A stretch of DNA of 64,000 nucleotides from Synechococcus sp. J7-Johnson (GCF_024345795.1 NZ_JAGQBU010000010.1:38120-102119); one strand, 5' to 3'. Numbered from the stretch's first letter, positions 7,929 to 15,987 are shown. Notes: generated from the letters alone by a model not told the origin. Made by a program: numbers and translations.

Positions 7929-9482
7929 TCAGATCGCTTCCAGCTCCTTGTAGACCGCCGTCCAGGTGGCCTGATCGAGCCGCTCGATCGCCTCCTCGGC
8001 GCTTGCGGCTCGGCTGGCGAGGCCTTCGTGCACCGCCGCCAGCGCCACCGCTTCCGCCACCGCCCGCGACACCGACTGCACCTGGGTGAGCTCAGGCATC
8101 AAGGGAGCATCCGAATCCCGGTAAGCCGGAATTCGATCGGCGAGGGCATCGAGCCCCGCATCGATCATTCCCTCGCTCACCTGGATGGCACCCACAGCCA
8201 CGCTGGCGAAACCCAGGCCGGGGAACAAGAAGCAGTTGTTGCACTGCCCGATGCGGCGAAGGCTGCCCTGCCAGCTCACCGGCTCGAATGGGCTACCGCT
8301 GGCCACCAGGGCCTTTCCGCCGGTCCATGCATAGAGATCGGCCGGAGTGGCCTCCGCCAGACTTGTTGGATTGGAGAGGGGCAGGATGATCGGCCGCTCC
8401 ACCGCCGCAGCCATCGTTTCCACCACCTCGCGGCTGAAAGCCCCCGCCACGGTTGAGGTGCCGATCAACACGGTGGGGCGCACCGTCCGCACCACCTCCA
8501 GCAGGCCGATCCGGCCCTGCACGTCGTGCTCGAACGCCGAGCGCTCAGAAGGATCTCTGGCAAGGGCCCGGGCCATGGGGGAAAGATCGGGTTGATCGGC
8601 CAGCACCAGCCCCTCCCGATCGATCGCCCAGATACGGCGGCGCGCCTCTGGCTCACTCAAGCCTGCCCTGGTGAGCAGGCGCACCAGACCCTCGGCGATG
8701 CCGCAACCCGCTGTGCCCGCTCCGAACACCACGATGCGGTGGTCTTCCAGAGGCAGGCCGGCGCCGTGGGAGGCCGCCTGCACCACCGCGCAAGCCACTC
8801 CGCGGGTGCCCTGGATGTCGTCGTTGAAGCTGGGCACCCGCTCGCGGTACTCCGCCAGCAACTGGTGGGCATGGCCGGTGCCGAAGTCTTCCCAGTGCAG
8901 CAGCGCTCCCGGGAACTGGCGCTGCAGGGCCTCCACGGTGCGGGCCAGGAAGCGGTCGTAGTCGGGGCCATCGAGGCGCGGGTGGCGCCAACCGGGGTAT
9001 AGAGGGTCGTCCAACAGCTGCGGGCGGTCGGTGCCCACATCAAGCACCAAGGGCAGCACCCGAGAGGGATCAAGCCCGGCGCAGAGCGTGTAGACCGCCA
9101 GCTTGCCAAGACAGATCTCGATTCCGCCGATGCCCTGATCGCCGATGCCGAGGATTCCCTGCGAATCGGTGATCAGGATCAGATCCACCGGCCCGGGCGC
9201 CGCCTGGCTCAGCACCGAATCGATCCGCTCCAGATCCGGTGCCGCCAGGAACACCCCGCCGGAGGGGGTGCGGTAGTCGAGGCTGAAACGCTGGATCGCC
9301 GCTCCCACGGTGGGGGTGTAAACGATCGGCATCACCGCCTCGATGTGATCGGCCAGGAAGCGATGGAACAGGGTGAGATTTGCCTGGCGCAGGGCCACAG
9401 CGAAGCGGAACTTCTCCAGGTCGCTCCCCAGAGTGAGGAATGCCTGCCAGTGGCGCTCCACCTGGGTATCCAGGCTCTCCAC
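7929..9482 (-). CDS. Malic enzyme (malate dehydrogenase, oxaloacetate-decarboxylating)
   Basis: Malic enzyme converts malate to pyruvate and CO2 with reduction of NAD(P). Visible family blocks are the tyrosine-bearing VMPIVYTPTVGAA, LITDSQGILGIGDQGIGG, the metal-binding VPSFNDDIQGT and the nucleotide loop VVFGAGTAGCGIAEG, with FPGLGFASVAVGA near the end. From the GTG at 9482 there are 517 residues. The frame is open upstream to 9626 and encodes TRLRGRDLLADP, LNKGTAF and FGLDGLLP, which are conserved parts of the malic enzyme N-terminus. That extension contains no ATG, GTG or TTG, so initiation probably uses ATC (9626) or CTG (9620). Confidence 0.95.
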   Translation of the reverse strand: MESLDTQVERHWQAFLTLGSDLEKFRFAVALRQANLTLFHRFLADHIEAVMPIVYTPTVGAAIQRFSLDYRTPSGGVFLAAPDLERIDSVLSQAAPGPVDLILITDSQGILGIGDQGIGGIEICLGKLAVYTLCAGLDPSRVLPLVLDVGTDRPQLLDDPLYPGWRHPRLDGPDYDRFLARTVEALQRQFPGALLHWEDFGTGHAHQLLAEYRERVPSFNDDIQGTRGVACAVVQAASHGAGLPLEDHRIVVFGAGTAGCGIAEGLVRLLTRAGLSEPEARRRIWAIDREGLVLADQPDLSPMARALARDPSERSAFEHDVQGRIGLLEVVRTVRPTVLIGTSTVAGAFSREVVETMAAAVERPIILPLSNPTSLAEATPADLYAWTGGKALVASGSPFEPVSWQGSLRRIGQCNNCFLFPGLGFASVAVGAIQVSEGMIDAGLDALADRIPAYRDSDAPLMPELTQVQSVSRAVAEAVALAAVHEGLASRAASAEEAIERLDQATWTAVYKELEAI

Positions 9483-9660
9483 GGCGTGGGGCAGAAGGCC
9501 ATCAAGCCCGAACGTCTGGCGTTCCTGGCGGCTGAAGGCCGTGCCCTTGTTGAGACAGGGATCGGCGAGAAGATCGCGGCCCCGCAGGCGGGTGCTCTGG
9601 GGAAACGTTGGGCGGGCCAGGAGGATTCAGCAACCTGGCAGCGGAGCGTAGGCCAGGGGC

Positions 9661-10053
9661 TCAGAGCAGGCGCATCACGCTGCCCACCAGGGCCATCACC
9701 AGCAGCACTGTCGTAGCGATGAAGCTGATGGCGAATCCCAATCCCCGCTGCTCCGGAGCCCGCAGATAGCCGACCGCATAAAGCACCCGACCCAGCACCC
9801 AGACAGCCCCCAGCACCGAGGCCGCAGTGGCGTTTGAGAGCAGCACTGCCAGCCAGAAGGCTGGCAGGAACACCACGATCTGCTCCAGGGTGTTCTGCTG
9901 CACCCGCATGGCCCGCTCAAAGGCCGGTGGACCGCTCATCAGCGGTGGCTTCACCCCATGGCGTATGCGCGCCCGACCCACCTGCATGGCGGTGGCCTGA
10001 AAGGTGATCACAGCCAGCAGGGTGATGAGCCCGGGAAGGGGGGCGATCGTCAT
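9661..10053 (-). CDS. MAPEG family membrane protein
   Basis: The 130-residue protein has four hydrophobic segments and the MAPEG signature around residues 47-59, FERAMRVQQNTLEQ, matching the ExxxRxxxNxxE glutathione-binding pattern. The family includes microsomal glutathione transferases and eicosanoid-synthesising enzymes. Bacterial members are poorly characterised and may detoxify lipid peroxides with glutathione. The stop is about 35 bases upstream of the extended malic enzyme frame. The small membrane ORF at 10060 lies 7 bases upstream on the same strand, suggesting cotranscription. The specific substrate is unknown. Confidence 0.88.
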   Translation of the reverse strand: MTIAPLPGLITLLAVITFQATAMQVGRARIRHGVKPPLMSGPPAFERAMRVQQNTLEQIVVFLPAFWLAVLLSNATAASVLGAVWVLGRVLYAVGYLRAPEQRGLGFAISFIATTVLLVMALVGSVMRLL

Positions 10054-10059
10054 GGGAAG

Positions 10060-10251
10060 TCAGCCCAATGGCCCACCATGACCCATGGCAGCGACCCCAC
10101 CCAGAATGCCCATGGCTGCCATCAGGGCTGCAATCGCCCAGAAGGCATGGTCATGGGCCTCCATCACCGGTTCACGGCCATGAATCGGCACCTCCTGGGC
10201 ATAGAGGTTGTCGTGGTTTTCGAGATCATGGGTATGCATGATGGGCTCCAT
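10060..10251 (-). CDS. Small single-pass membrane protein, unknown function
   Basis: From the ATG at 10251 this gives 63 residues; a longer frame opens at 10287. It starts with a polar, His- and Glu-rich part (MHTHDLENHDNLYAQE) and ends with one hydrophobic helix, HAFWAIAALMAAMGILGGVAAM. The segment PIHGREPVMEAHDHAFW looks constrained rather than random. It ends 7 bases before the MAPEG gene. I do not recognise a family. The composition suggests a small integral membrane protein with a soluble N-terminal tail of about 35 residues. Confidence 0.6.
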   Translation of the reverse strand: MEPIMHTHDLENHDNLYAQEVPIHGREPVMEAHDHAFWAIAALMAAMGILGGVAAMGHGGPLG

Positions 10252-10367
10252 CGGCTGTCTCCAGCGTGGCCGCGGCCGGCGGGTCACGCCTCAGGCAGCA
10301 GGCAGATGTGACAGAGCTTCGCCAATGTTGACCTGCCCGACATCAACCCGAGATCAAGAAAGTTGCC

Positions 10368-10547
10368 TCAGCGCAGGGAGCTGATCAGCCCGCGACGCCG
10401 CAGCTCCTGGGCGAACTCACTGGCGAGTCGGTTCCTGGCCCGAAAGGCATGCCAACGGCCATACCAGTCGAGGCAACGGAACAGCACCCAGGTGAGGAAC
10501 AGAACCTGCAGGAAGGGTTTCAGGGTCGGGAGGACCGGGCTCTGAAT
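10368..10547 (-). CDS. Possible small membrane-anchored protein with unusual start
   Basis: A minus-strand frame ending at 10368 reads LPTLKPFLQVLFLTWVLFRC, then DWYGRWHAFRARNRLASEF and AQELRRRGLISSLR. This is one hydrophobic helix followed by a basic, helical, plausible protein tail. The frame is open from 10574 but has no ATG or TTG, and its only GTG (10487) cuts through the hydrophobic helix. ATT at 10547, just inside the end of the upstream gene (stop 10553-10555), would give 59 residues. The call rests on composition only and the start is a guess. Confidence 0.35.
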   Translation of the reverse strand: MQSPVLPTLKPFLQVLFLTWVLFRCLDWYGRWHAFRARNRLASEFAQELRRRGLISSLR

Positions 10548-10552
10548 TGAAT

Positions 10553-11095
10553 TTAGGCAGCCCCATGGGCTCTGTCATCAGCGGGATCGAGGGTCCAGAG
10601 CGCCAGACCCCCGCCACGGCCCCTGGCCGCCAGCCAGCCATGGCTGGCCCCGCCACCGATCAGGGCGAAGAAGGGCAGCTCCCCGGCCCGCTGCTGGCCA
10701 AACGGAAGCGGCTGGGGGAGTGGGCGATCGAGGGGCCGCCAGGCGCCCAGCGCCAGACACAGACGCTCAAAACGAAACAGCAGCAGGGGCCGCTTGCCCT
10801 CGAGCCTGGCCTGGCCCGCAAATGTGAGCCCAAGTTCCCCCAGCTGCACGCTGTTGCGGATCACCATCTCCTGGCCCTCCCCCCCAGGGGCTTCGATCAC
10901 CAGCCTTGCGCCCAGGGCCCGCAGGAGTCCACTGACCAGATCAGCCGGCCGCTCTGATCCCCGCGGCCAGGTGCGCTGCAGACGCCAGCTGCCGATCAGC
11001 TGGGCAGCCTCAACAGCACCTCCTTGCTTGCGGCTGATTGCCTCCATCCGGAGCAGGTCCGCCCCGTCGGGAGTGGCAGGGAGTGTCGGGTCCAT
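10553..11095 (-). CDS. Conserved protein, possibly PAP/fibrillin-like
   Basis: The 180-residue soluble protein includes AAQLIGSWRLQRTW, an internal LGLTFAGQARLEGKRPLLLF and the ending PFFALI...WLAARGRGGGLALW. The order (an opening LxGxWxLxxT strand, a size-limiting hydrophobic core and a closing glycine-rich strand) resembles small lipocalin-like or PAP/fibrillin proteins that bind lipids or prenyl quinones at thylakoids. I am not certain of that family. There is no signal peptide or membrane segment. It lies between a PfkB kinase and small ORFs on the same strand. Confidence 0.55.
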   Translation of the reverse strand: MDPTLPATPDGADLLRMEAISRKQGGAVEAAQLIGSWRLQRTWPRGSERPADLVSGLLRALGARLVIEAPGGEGQEMVIRNSVQLGELGLTFAGQARLEGKRPLLLFRFERLCLALGAWRPLDRPLPQPLPFGQQRAGELPFFALIGGGASHGWLAARGRGGGLALWTLDPADDRAHGAA

Positions 11096-11137
11096 CTGAA
11101 AGCGTTGTGCGGGGACTGGAGCAGAACCCAGCCTGGC

Positions 11138-12016
11138 TCAGAGGGGCTGGGGCGCACCCCACTGGGAGGCATAGGCGCCGCGGACATCGAGGGCAGCGGC
11201 GCCGCAGCGGCAGGCCAGCGCCAGCGCGTCTGGGCGTTCCCAGCCGGCCGCCAGGCCCGCTGTGAAGCCGGCAGCAAAGCTGTCGCCAGCCCCGTAAGCA
11301 TCCACCGGGGGGTGGCGTCGCTCGATCGCTCTGAAGCGACCTCCAGGGACAGTGAATCCCCCCTGCTCGGCCTCCGTGGCCACATAAATGCGAGGTGCGG
11401 GAAAGAGATCCCCATCCCGGTATTTCTCTCCGGGGTCGCGGGCACTACCTATGAGTGCGTCGAGCTCCACGGCGGCCGCCTGCAGAACCGGCAAACGGAC
11501 CCGGGGTGTAGCCGCCAACACCCGCGCCCGACGGGCCAGCCGCAGGGCGGCTTCATCGGCGGCGGTCACGAACACCCCGTCGCAGCCAGCCAGCTCGGCC
11601 CAGGGCAAAGGATCGCTGGCGGCAGGAGCGAGCCGTTCGCCAATCACCGTGATGGTGCGCTCCCCGCTCGCCTCCACGAAGGTGATCGCCCTACGGGTGG
11701 GGCTCTCCCGCCAGGCCACATGCAGTTCAAGCCCCATGGCCCTCAGCTCGGCGGCCGCCCGCTCTCCGAGGGAATCTCGGCCCAGGGAGGTGTAGAAGGC
11801 CACCGGTTGATTCGTGAGCCGGCTGAACTGGGCGGCCACCACAGCGCCGCCACCGGCGGGTTGCTCCAGGGTTTCGAGCACGTGCTGGATCTGACCGGCT
11901 GAAGGCAGCCGCTCCACCATCACGAAGCTGACCCACTCCACGTGACCCACCACTGCCAGGCGCAGCGGGGGCAAGGGAGGCGGACCTGGCAGCTCAGCTG
12001 GGGCAGCAGCAGACAT
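11138..12016 (-). CDS. PfkB-family carbohydrate kinase
   Basis: The protein has the ribokinase/PfkB fold: an N-terminal strand LRLAVVGHVEW, the glycine-rich segment GGGAVVAAQFSRL and the C-terminal signature PPVDAYGAGDSFAAGFTAGLA, where the Asp of AGDS is the catalytic base. From the ATG at 12016 it is 292 residues; upstream codons to 12076 are also open but probably untranslated. Members phosphorylate sugars, nucleosides or aminosugars with ATP, and the substrate cannot be told from sequence. It is transcribed divergently from a small membrane ORF starting 24 bases away, so they share a very short regulatory region. Confidence 0.9.
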   Translation of the reverse strand: MSAAAPAELPGPPPLPPLRLAVVGHVEWVSFVMVERLPSAGQIQHVLETLEQPAGGGAVVAAQFSRLTNQPVAFYTSLGRDSLGERAAAELRAMGLELHVAWRESPTRRAITFVEASGERTITVIGERLAPAASDPLPWAELAGCDGVFVTAADEAALRLARRARVLAATPRVRLPVLQAAAVELDALIGSARDPGEKYRDGDLFPAPRIYVATEAEQGGFTVPGGRFRAIERRHPPVDAYGAGDSFAAGFTAGLAAGWERPDALALACRCGAAALDVRGAYASQWGAPQPL

Positions 12017-12039
12017 CCAGGCTGAGCGGGTGCTCCAGG

Positions 12040-12201
12040 ATGACGGCTCACCTCGGCTTCGCCGCTGCCATGGCACCCAAGGAACGGTCCGCCACCACCG
12101 TGAAACTCCAGATCGCCGGTGCGGTGTTGCTGCCGCTGCTGCTGCTGGGCCTATGGCTGAATTCGCTTGGATTCTTCAGTGCACCGCCTCCGCCAGGCTG
12201 A
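12040..12201 (+). CDS. Small single-pass membrane protein, unknown function
   Basis: The ATG at 12040 gives 53 residues, and a second ATG at 12070 gives 43. The latter begins MAPKERSATTVKLQIAG and continues into one hydrophobic helix (VLLPLLLLGLWLNSLGFF), ending in a short proline tail. A basic N-terminus followed by one helix and a few residues is typical of small thylakoid or inner-membrane proteins. It is divergent from the PfkB kinase. I do not recognise the family and infer that it is coding from its composition. Confidence 0.5.
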   Translation: MTAHLGFAAAMAPKERSATTVKLQIAGAVLLPLLLLGLWLNSLGFFSAPPPPG

Positions 12202-12220
12202 AGAAACCGGCCTTAAGTCC

Positions 12221-12376
12221 TCAGCTCGCTGGATCAGCCGCATCCAGGGAGGCGAGGTATCGCTTGCGTTGAGCAGAGGCGCCGGGCTCCTCGCGGCGGC
12301 GGCTGGGAATGTTGCCCCGTTGGCTGGGTTCTTCAGGCCAATCGGTGATCTCGGGAAGGGACTGGGATTCAGGCAT
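12221..12376 (-). CDS. Small hydrophilic protein, unknown function
   Basis: From the ATG at 12376 the frame encodes 51 residues beginning MPESQSLPEITDWPEEP and ending RREEPGASAQRKRYLASLD plus a short tail; a longer start exists at 12421. It is polar, proline- and arginine-rich, with no hydrophobic segment. The regular acidic-then-basic organisation suggests a real small protein, but nothing identifies its function. Confidence 0.4.
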   Translation of the reverse strand: MPESQSLPEITDWPEEPSQRGNIPSRRREEPGASAQRKRYLASLDAADPAS

Positions 12377-12426
12377 TTCTGAATCGTAGGGGGTCTGCGC
12401 GTCCCGCAAAAGTTGCCTCAAGCGCT

Positions 12427-12576
12427 GTGAGCAACGGTTCGAGCTGCTGCTCTGGTGGATTGCTGATCTCGCCGATCGATATCCGCGATCTGGATCAGCT
12501 CATGCAGACGCTGATGGCGGACCAGGCCGCCGGGGACTGGCCGATGGCATCAGTTACCGATGACTTCAGTGCGTGA
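12427..12576 (+). CDS. Possible small protein (49 residues)
   Basis: A GTG-started frame encodes 49 residues including IDIRDLDQLMQTLMADQAAG, which would form an amphipathic helix. It may be a small gene or the end of a decayed one. There is no family match by eye, and it lies in a 465-base stretch between the small minus-strand ORF and the exported protein at 12667. Confidence 0.25.
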   Translation: MSNGSSCCSGGLLISPIDIRDLDQLMQTLMADQAAGDWPMASVTDDFSA

Positions 12577-12666
12577 AGGCATCAGCGATCCCGCCGCGGC
12601 CTGATGGGAAACATGCTGGTACGTTGAAAGAAGGTTGATTGCAGCTCTTCGCGTCCTTCGACCCTG

Positions 12667-13188
12667 ATGTCACCACGACGGCAATCACGCTTCATGTCAT
12701 TACGTCACCATCTGTTGCACGGCGGCCTTGCCATAGCGGCAGCAACCTCCTTGGTCGTTCTGAACGCCGGTGAGGGCAAAAGCGAGGTTATGTACACCCT
12801 CACAACCCAGTGCAGCCTCAATAGCGAGCCCGCCAAAGCCTGCATCGTCGAAGCGGTCAATGAGGGCCAATCAACCCTGTACCGCCACAAGATCGGCGGT
12901 GACGTAATGACTGTCCGGGTAAGAGATCAACCCGTTCGCATGGACCTCTGGTCCAAGGAATCGAAAGCCTGGACATCTCTGAAGCGAGCCGAAGCCCGTT
13001 TCTCCACCAACACGGTTTGCTTCAACGGCACGGATCTGTGTGTCGTCAACCCCAACTATCTCAACAGCGTCCTTCAGAACCAGACACCTGCCATGAAGGG
13101 CCGTGACCACGTGATGGTCCACTTCGGCAGCGACGGCCGTGTCGATGCCAGCTGCTACGACGAAGGCTGCGACGTGGTGCGCAAATGA
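12667..13188 (+). CDS. Exported protein of unknown function
   Basis: The 173-residue protein (164 from the second ATG at 12694) begins with a basic region and a hydrophobic stretch, GGLAIAAATSLVVLNAGEG, which looks like a Sec signal peptide cleaved near residue 39. The mature part has six cysteines (CSLN, ACIVE, VCFNG, LCVVN, SCYDEGC), enough for three disulphides, consistent with an extracytoplasmic location. Its stop overlaps the next gene's ATG by four bases (ATGA), so the two are translationally coupled and probably act together. No family is recognised. Confidence 0.75.
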   Translation: MSPRRQSRFMSLRHHLLHGGLAIAAATSLVVLNAGEGKSEVMYTLTTQCSLNSEPAKACIVEAVNEGQSTLYRHKIGGDVMTVRVRDQPVRMDLWSKESKAWTSLKRAEARFSTNTVCFNGTDLCVVNPNYLNSVLQNQTPAMKGRDHVMVHFGSDGRVDASCYDEGCDVVRK

Positions 13189-14141
13189 AAGGAATCCCTG
13201 GATTAAGCCTCTTACTCTCCGGCGTGCTCGCCTTCCCGGCAGGCTCAGCACTGGCACTGGACAGATGGCCTGGAGACAGCCAGAACCCCATCACTACTGA
13301 GCTGCTGGCCAGGGGAGGAGGCGGTGGAAGTCGTGGTGGCGGCAGCCGTGGTGGCGGTGGGAGCCGAGGTGGCGGTGGTGGAAGCAACCGTGTTCGCACA
13401 GGCATGAGCGGCGGAGGCGCGAGCCTGAACCGCGGCAACAGCCGACCCAATGGCGGCTGGAGCAACAGGGTGTCTTCACCCTCGGCGCGGCCATCAATCC
13501 AACGGCCCTCGGGATCGAACAACATCAGCCGCGATCTCAATCGCAGCGGCAACCGTGACTTCAATAGAAGCGGAAATTTTGACGGCAACAGGTCCATCAA
13601 CCGGGACGTGAATCGGGACGTGAACCGGAACATCAACCGGGATGTAAATAGGAATATCAATCGGGACGTGAATAGAAATATCAACCGAAACGTGAATTGG
13701 AATACGAATCGGCGCGTCAACATCGGCAATGTGAATGTCAACCCCGGCTGGGCTCGCCCGGGCTGGGGCGTGGCCCGGCCTTGGAATGCCGGCTGGTATG
13801 GCGGCTGGTCCTCTCCCTCCTGGGGATGGTGGGGGGCAAGAGCCGCAACATGGGGTGTGGCCTCTCTGGCTACTGCAGCCGTAATCAACAATGCTGTCGA
13901 CAATGCCGTCAGCAGCAACGCCACCTACATAGTTGTTCCCAACACCGACTACCAGCTGCTCTACGGCTCGGTTCAGCCCTCCGGCTCCCAGGGAGTCAGC
14001 TTCGCCGTCACTGCCGATGGCAGCACTTACCAGCTCTCGGCCGATTGCAACCAGGGCCTTCTGGATGGCCGCGAACCGAGCAATGCTGCCGAAGCAGAGC
14101 TGCTCAATGCAGCCTGTCAGGTGGCCTTCGGCTCCGTCTGA
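13185..14141 (+). CDS. Exported repeat protein with Gly-rich and Asn-Arg repeats
   Basis: The 318-residue protein starts with a signal peptide (GLSLLLSGVLAFPAGSALAL). Residues 43-68 form a Gly/Ser/Arg-rich repeat. Residues about 115-184 are built of four-residue Asn-Arg units such as NRDV and NRNI. Then follow a Trp/Gly-rich stretch (190-218), a hydrophobic alanine-rich segment (about 220-245) and a folded C-terminal domain with VVPNTDYQLLYGSV and two cysteines. The low-complexity part suggests a surface-exposed or matrix-associated protein. It is cotranscribed with the cysteine-rich exported protein upstream. Long minus-strand frames cover the same bases but lack such organisation. Confidence 0.75.
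   Translation: MKGIPGLSLLLSGVLAFPAGSALALDRWPGDSQNPITTELLARGGGGGSRGGGSRGGGGSRGGGGGSNRVRTGMSGGGASLNRGNSRPNGGWSNRVSSPSARPSIQRPSGSNNISRDLNRSGNRDFNRSGNFDGNRSINRDVNRDVNRNINRDVNRNINRDVNRNINRNVNWNTNRRVNIGNVNVNPGWARPGWGVARPWNAGWYGGWSSPSWGWWGARAATWGVASLATAAVINNAVDNAVSSNATYIVVPNTDYQLLYGSVQPSGSQGVSFAVTADGSTYQLSADCNQGLLDGREPSNAAEAELLNAACQVAFGSV
13596..13736 (+). repeat. Tandem 12-base repeat array in coding sequence
   Basis: The 12-base unit encodes Asn-Arg-Asp-Val or Asn-Arg-Asn-Ile, and neighbouring units differ mostly at silent positions (gat/gac, cgg/agg/aga, aac/aat). Codon use here includes many AT-ending codons unlike the surrounding genes. The peptide repeat therefore seems conserved while its DNA drifted. 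Confidence 0.85.
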
Positions 14142-14377
14142 ACTCCACATCGTGGGGTAGCTCCAAGGAGACTCAGCCCGGTGTGATCATCGGGCAACAG
14201 CTGGAACAGATCAGGCTGTTCCAGCTGTTTTCGGGTGTTGACAACGGCGGCAACCAGCATCAGATTGGCCTATTGCGTCATTACAACCAGTCGATCACGG
14301 CGCATCATCTTCAGCGTCAAACTGGCATTCGCTCCAAGAAACAACGGCCTTCCATAGAGATTCCCCCTTCAACTCAG

Positions 14378-14614
14378 TCAGGGTTCTGCCTCGGACAGCG
14401 TGGCGTCAATCCGCTCCGCCAGCAGCAGACAGGCGTCCATCTCGGCCCAGAGCAACTTCCGCCTCTGAGCCTCGACAGCGTAGGAGCGCCGGTGTAGATC
14501 CCGACCCAGATAGCGCAGGGCATCACGGATCCGTCGCCAGTCCTCGTTGCTGCAGTTGGGCGCCTGAGGGACGCTGTCATCCATGGAGGCCGAGTGAGCC
14601 AAGGGTTCAGCCAT
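14378..14614 (-). CDS. Small helical protein, unknown function
   Basis: From the ATG at 14614 the frame encodes 78 residues. After a short N-terminus comes CSNEDWRRIRDALRYLGRDL, then RRSYAVEAQRRKLLWAEMDA and LLLAERIDATLSEAEP, an amphipathic and highly charged helical protein. It has no signal peptide or known motif. Its start region lies close to the divergent exported protein at 14674. The plus-strand frame through the same bases shows no comparable organisation. Confidence 0.5.
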   Translation of the reverse strand: MAEPLAHSASMDDSVPQAPNCSNEDWRRIRDALRYLGRDLHRRSYAVEAQRRKLLWAEMDACLLLAERIDATLSEAEP

Positions 14615-14673
14615 GCAGCATGAAATCAATGCAGTTTCCGACTGTACCGTTGAGTTTCAGACGCCATTCAGTC

Positions 14674-15105
14674 ATGGGAAACTCACCTGGGTTGCGAAGA
14701 TGGTTCCGCTGGACCGCAGCTTCGACGCTGGGACTGGCCAAACTGCTGCTGGCTGACCTGGCCATTGCTGCACCCTTCAGCTACGACCCTGTCTCGTTCA
14801 CAAGCTTTGCCAACAGCCGTATGAAAGCTCAGGGCAAGGATGTGGTCTTCCGCAACCTCGCCCTGTGCCGGCGTGATGGGTCAAGTGGCTATCGATGCCT
14901 GGAGGGAGAAGTGCTCCGGCGTGAAGCCGGCAAGCCAGGGCGCGAGCTCTGCAAATTGTGCTCAGTTGGCTATCATCCGGCCACGCGCAGCATCAACTAC
15001 CTGGCCAAGGACTGCGTCAGAAAAACAGACCAGCAACGGCTGCGCGAGCAGTCTGAAAAGCTGTTGCGAAAGGGACTGGATGCGCTGGAAAACATCAATC
15101 CATGA
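14674..15105 (+). CDS. Exported cysteine-containing protein, unknown function
   Basis: From the ATG at 14674 the protein has 143 residues; an upstream ATG at 14620 would overlap the divergent gene. It begins with a basic region, RRWFRWTAAST, and a hydrophobic segment, LGLAKLLLADLAIAA, likely a signal peptide ending at AIAA. The mature part contains CRRDGSSGYRC, CKLCSVGYHPATRSINYLAK and a fifth Cys near the C-terminal helix. No family is recognised. It is the third predicted exported protein of unknown function within 2.5 kb. Confidence 0.65.
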   Translation: MGNSPGLRRWFRWTAASTLGLAKLLLADLAIAAPFSYDPVSFTSFANSRMKAQGKDVVFRNLALCRRDGSSGYRCLEGEVLRREAGKPGRELCKLCSVGYHPATRSINYLAKDCVRKTDQQRLREQSEKLLRKGLDALENINP

Positions 15106-15205
15106 TCAGCTCTTCCGAGCCTGCCGATCCGCCGCTGGATCAGCTCAATCATGCCTGCCTCAGCCGGCAGGGGTGTGGCTTCAGCCAGCTGGATCGGTGA
15201 GGGTA

Positions 15206-15277
15206 TGGGTCGCCTGAGATTCGAACTCAGGACCAATCGGTTAAAAGCCGAGTGCTCTACCGCTGAGCTAGCGACCC
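15206..15277 (-). tRNA. tRNA-Lys (anticodon TTT)
   Basis: Read on the minus strand, the 72 bases fold as a cloverleaf. The acceptor stem is GGGTCGC/GCGACCC, the D arm GCTC..GAGC, the anticodon stem CTCGG/CCGAT (four pairs plus one mismatch or wobble) with loop CTTTTAA and anticodon TTT, and the T arm CTGAG-TTCGAAT-CTCAG. The discriminator base is A and CCA is not encoded. The anticodon reads lysine AAA and AAG codons. Confidence 0.97.
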
Positions 15278-15396
15278 GCCCTGGTGGGCTGCCCTCGCGG
15301 GCACCCCTGGAACGTATCACCCAGGGGGCACCTCCTCCAAGAGAGCATGGTCGAGTCATCAGGGGGTGCTGATCCCCCGGTTGCCCGCGCGTTGCC

Positions 15397-15900
15397 ATGT
15401 CCTCCTCCCCCTGGCCCGAGCCCAGCGTTCACCCCGAAGCCTGGGTGGCCCCCTCGGCGGTGGTGATCGGGGATGTGGCCATCAGCGCCGGAGCGAGCAT
15501 CTGGCCGCTGGCCGTGGCCCGGGGCGACCTCTGCAGCATCCAGATCGGGGCCAACAGCAACGTCCAGGATGGGGCCGTGCTGCACGGGGATCCAGGCCAG
15601 CCGGTGCTGATCGGCGCGGGGGTGACCATCGGCCACCGAGCTGTGGTGCATGGCGCCACCCTCGAGGATGGCTGCCTGATCGGCATCGGCGCCATCGTTC
15701 TCAATGGGGTGCGGGTTGGGGAGGGTTCCCTTGTGGCCGCAGGGGCGGTGGTGACCCGGGACGTGCCGGCCCGCACTCTGGTGGCGGGCATCCCGGCCAA
15801 GGCGAAGCGCACGCTCAGCGAGCAAGAGGCCGCCGAGCAGCTCAAGCACGCCTTGCGCTACAGCCAGCTGGCCGCCGCCCATGCCGGCCGCGCTGGCTGA
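15397..15900 (+). CDS. Gamma-carbonic-anhydrase-like hexapeptide-repeat protein
   Basis: The 167-residue protein is a left-handed beta-helix with repeated hexapeptides, including VIGDVAISAGASIWPLAVARGD, the Gln-Asp segment SNVQDGAVLHGD and histidines in TIGHRAVVHGA, which match the metal ligands of the YrdA/PaaY/gamma-CA group. Such trimeric proteins bind zinc or cobalt; some hydrate CO2, others have different roles. It lacks the long extensions of the carboxysomal protein CcmM. It is followed 87 bases later by psbY on the same strand. Confidence 0.9.
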   Translation: MSSSPWPEPSVHPEAWVAPSAVVIGDVAISAGASIWPLAVARGDLCSIQIGANSNVQDGAVLHGDPGQPVLIGAGVTIGHRAVVHGATLEDGCLIGIGAIVLNGVRVGEGSLVAAGAVVTRDVPARTLVAGIPAKAKRTLSEQEAAEQLKHALRYSQLAAAHAGRAG

Positions 15901-15987
15901 ATGCTGCGATTTGGATCAACCGGCTCGGGAGCCCTTATGGGCAGGCGTGTGGTGTCCGTAAGATTGGCTAACGATGATTCTTCCTCG

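Noticed and set aside
13596..13736. Regularly spaced repeats that could suggest a CRISPR array
   Set aside because: The units are 12 bases with no spacers and encode an Asn-Arg tetrapeptide inside a gene. No cas genes are present.
13061..13924. Minus-strand frame with Phe/Arg/Leu and Pro repeats
   Set aside because: The repeats are the complement of the Asn-Arg and Gly-rich repeats of the plus-strand exported protein, which has a signal peptide and folded C-terminus.
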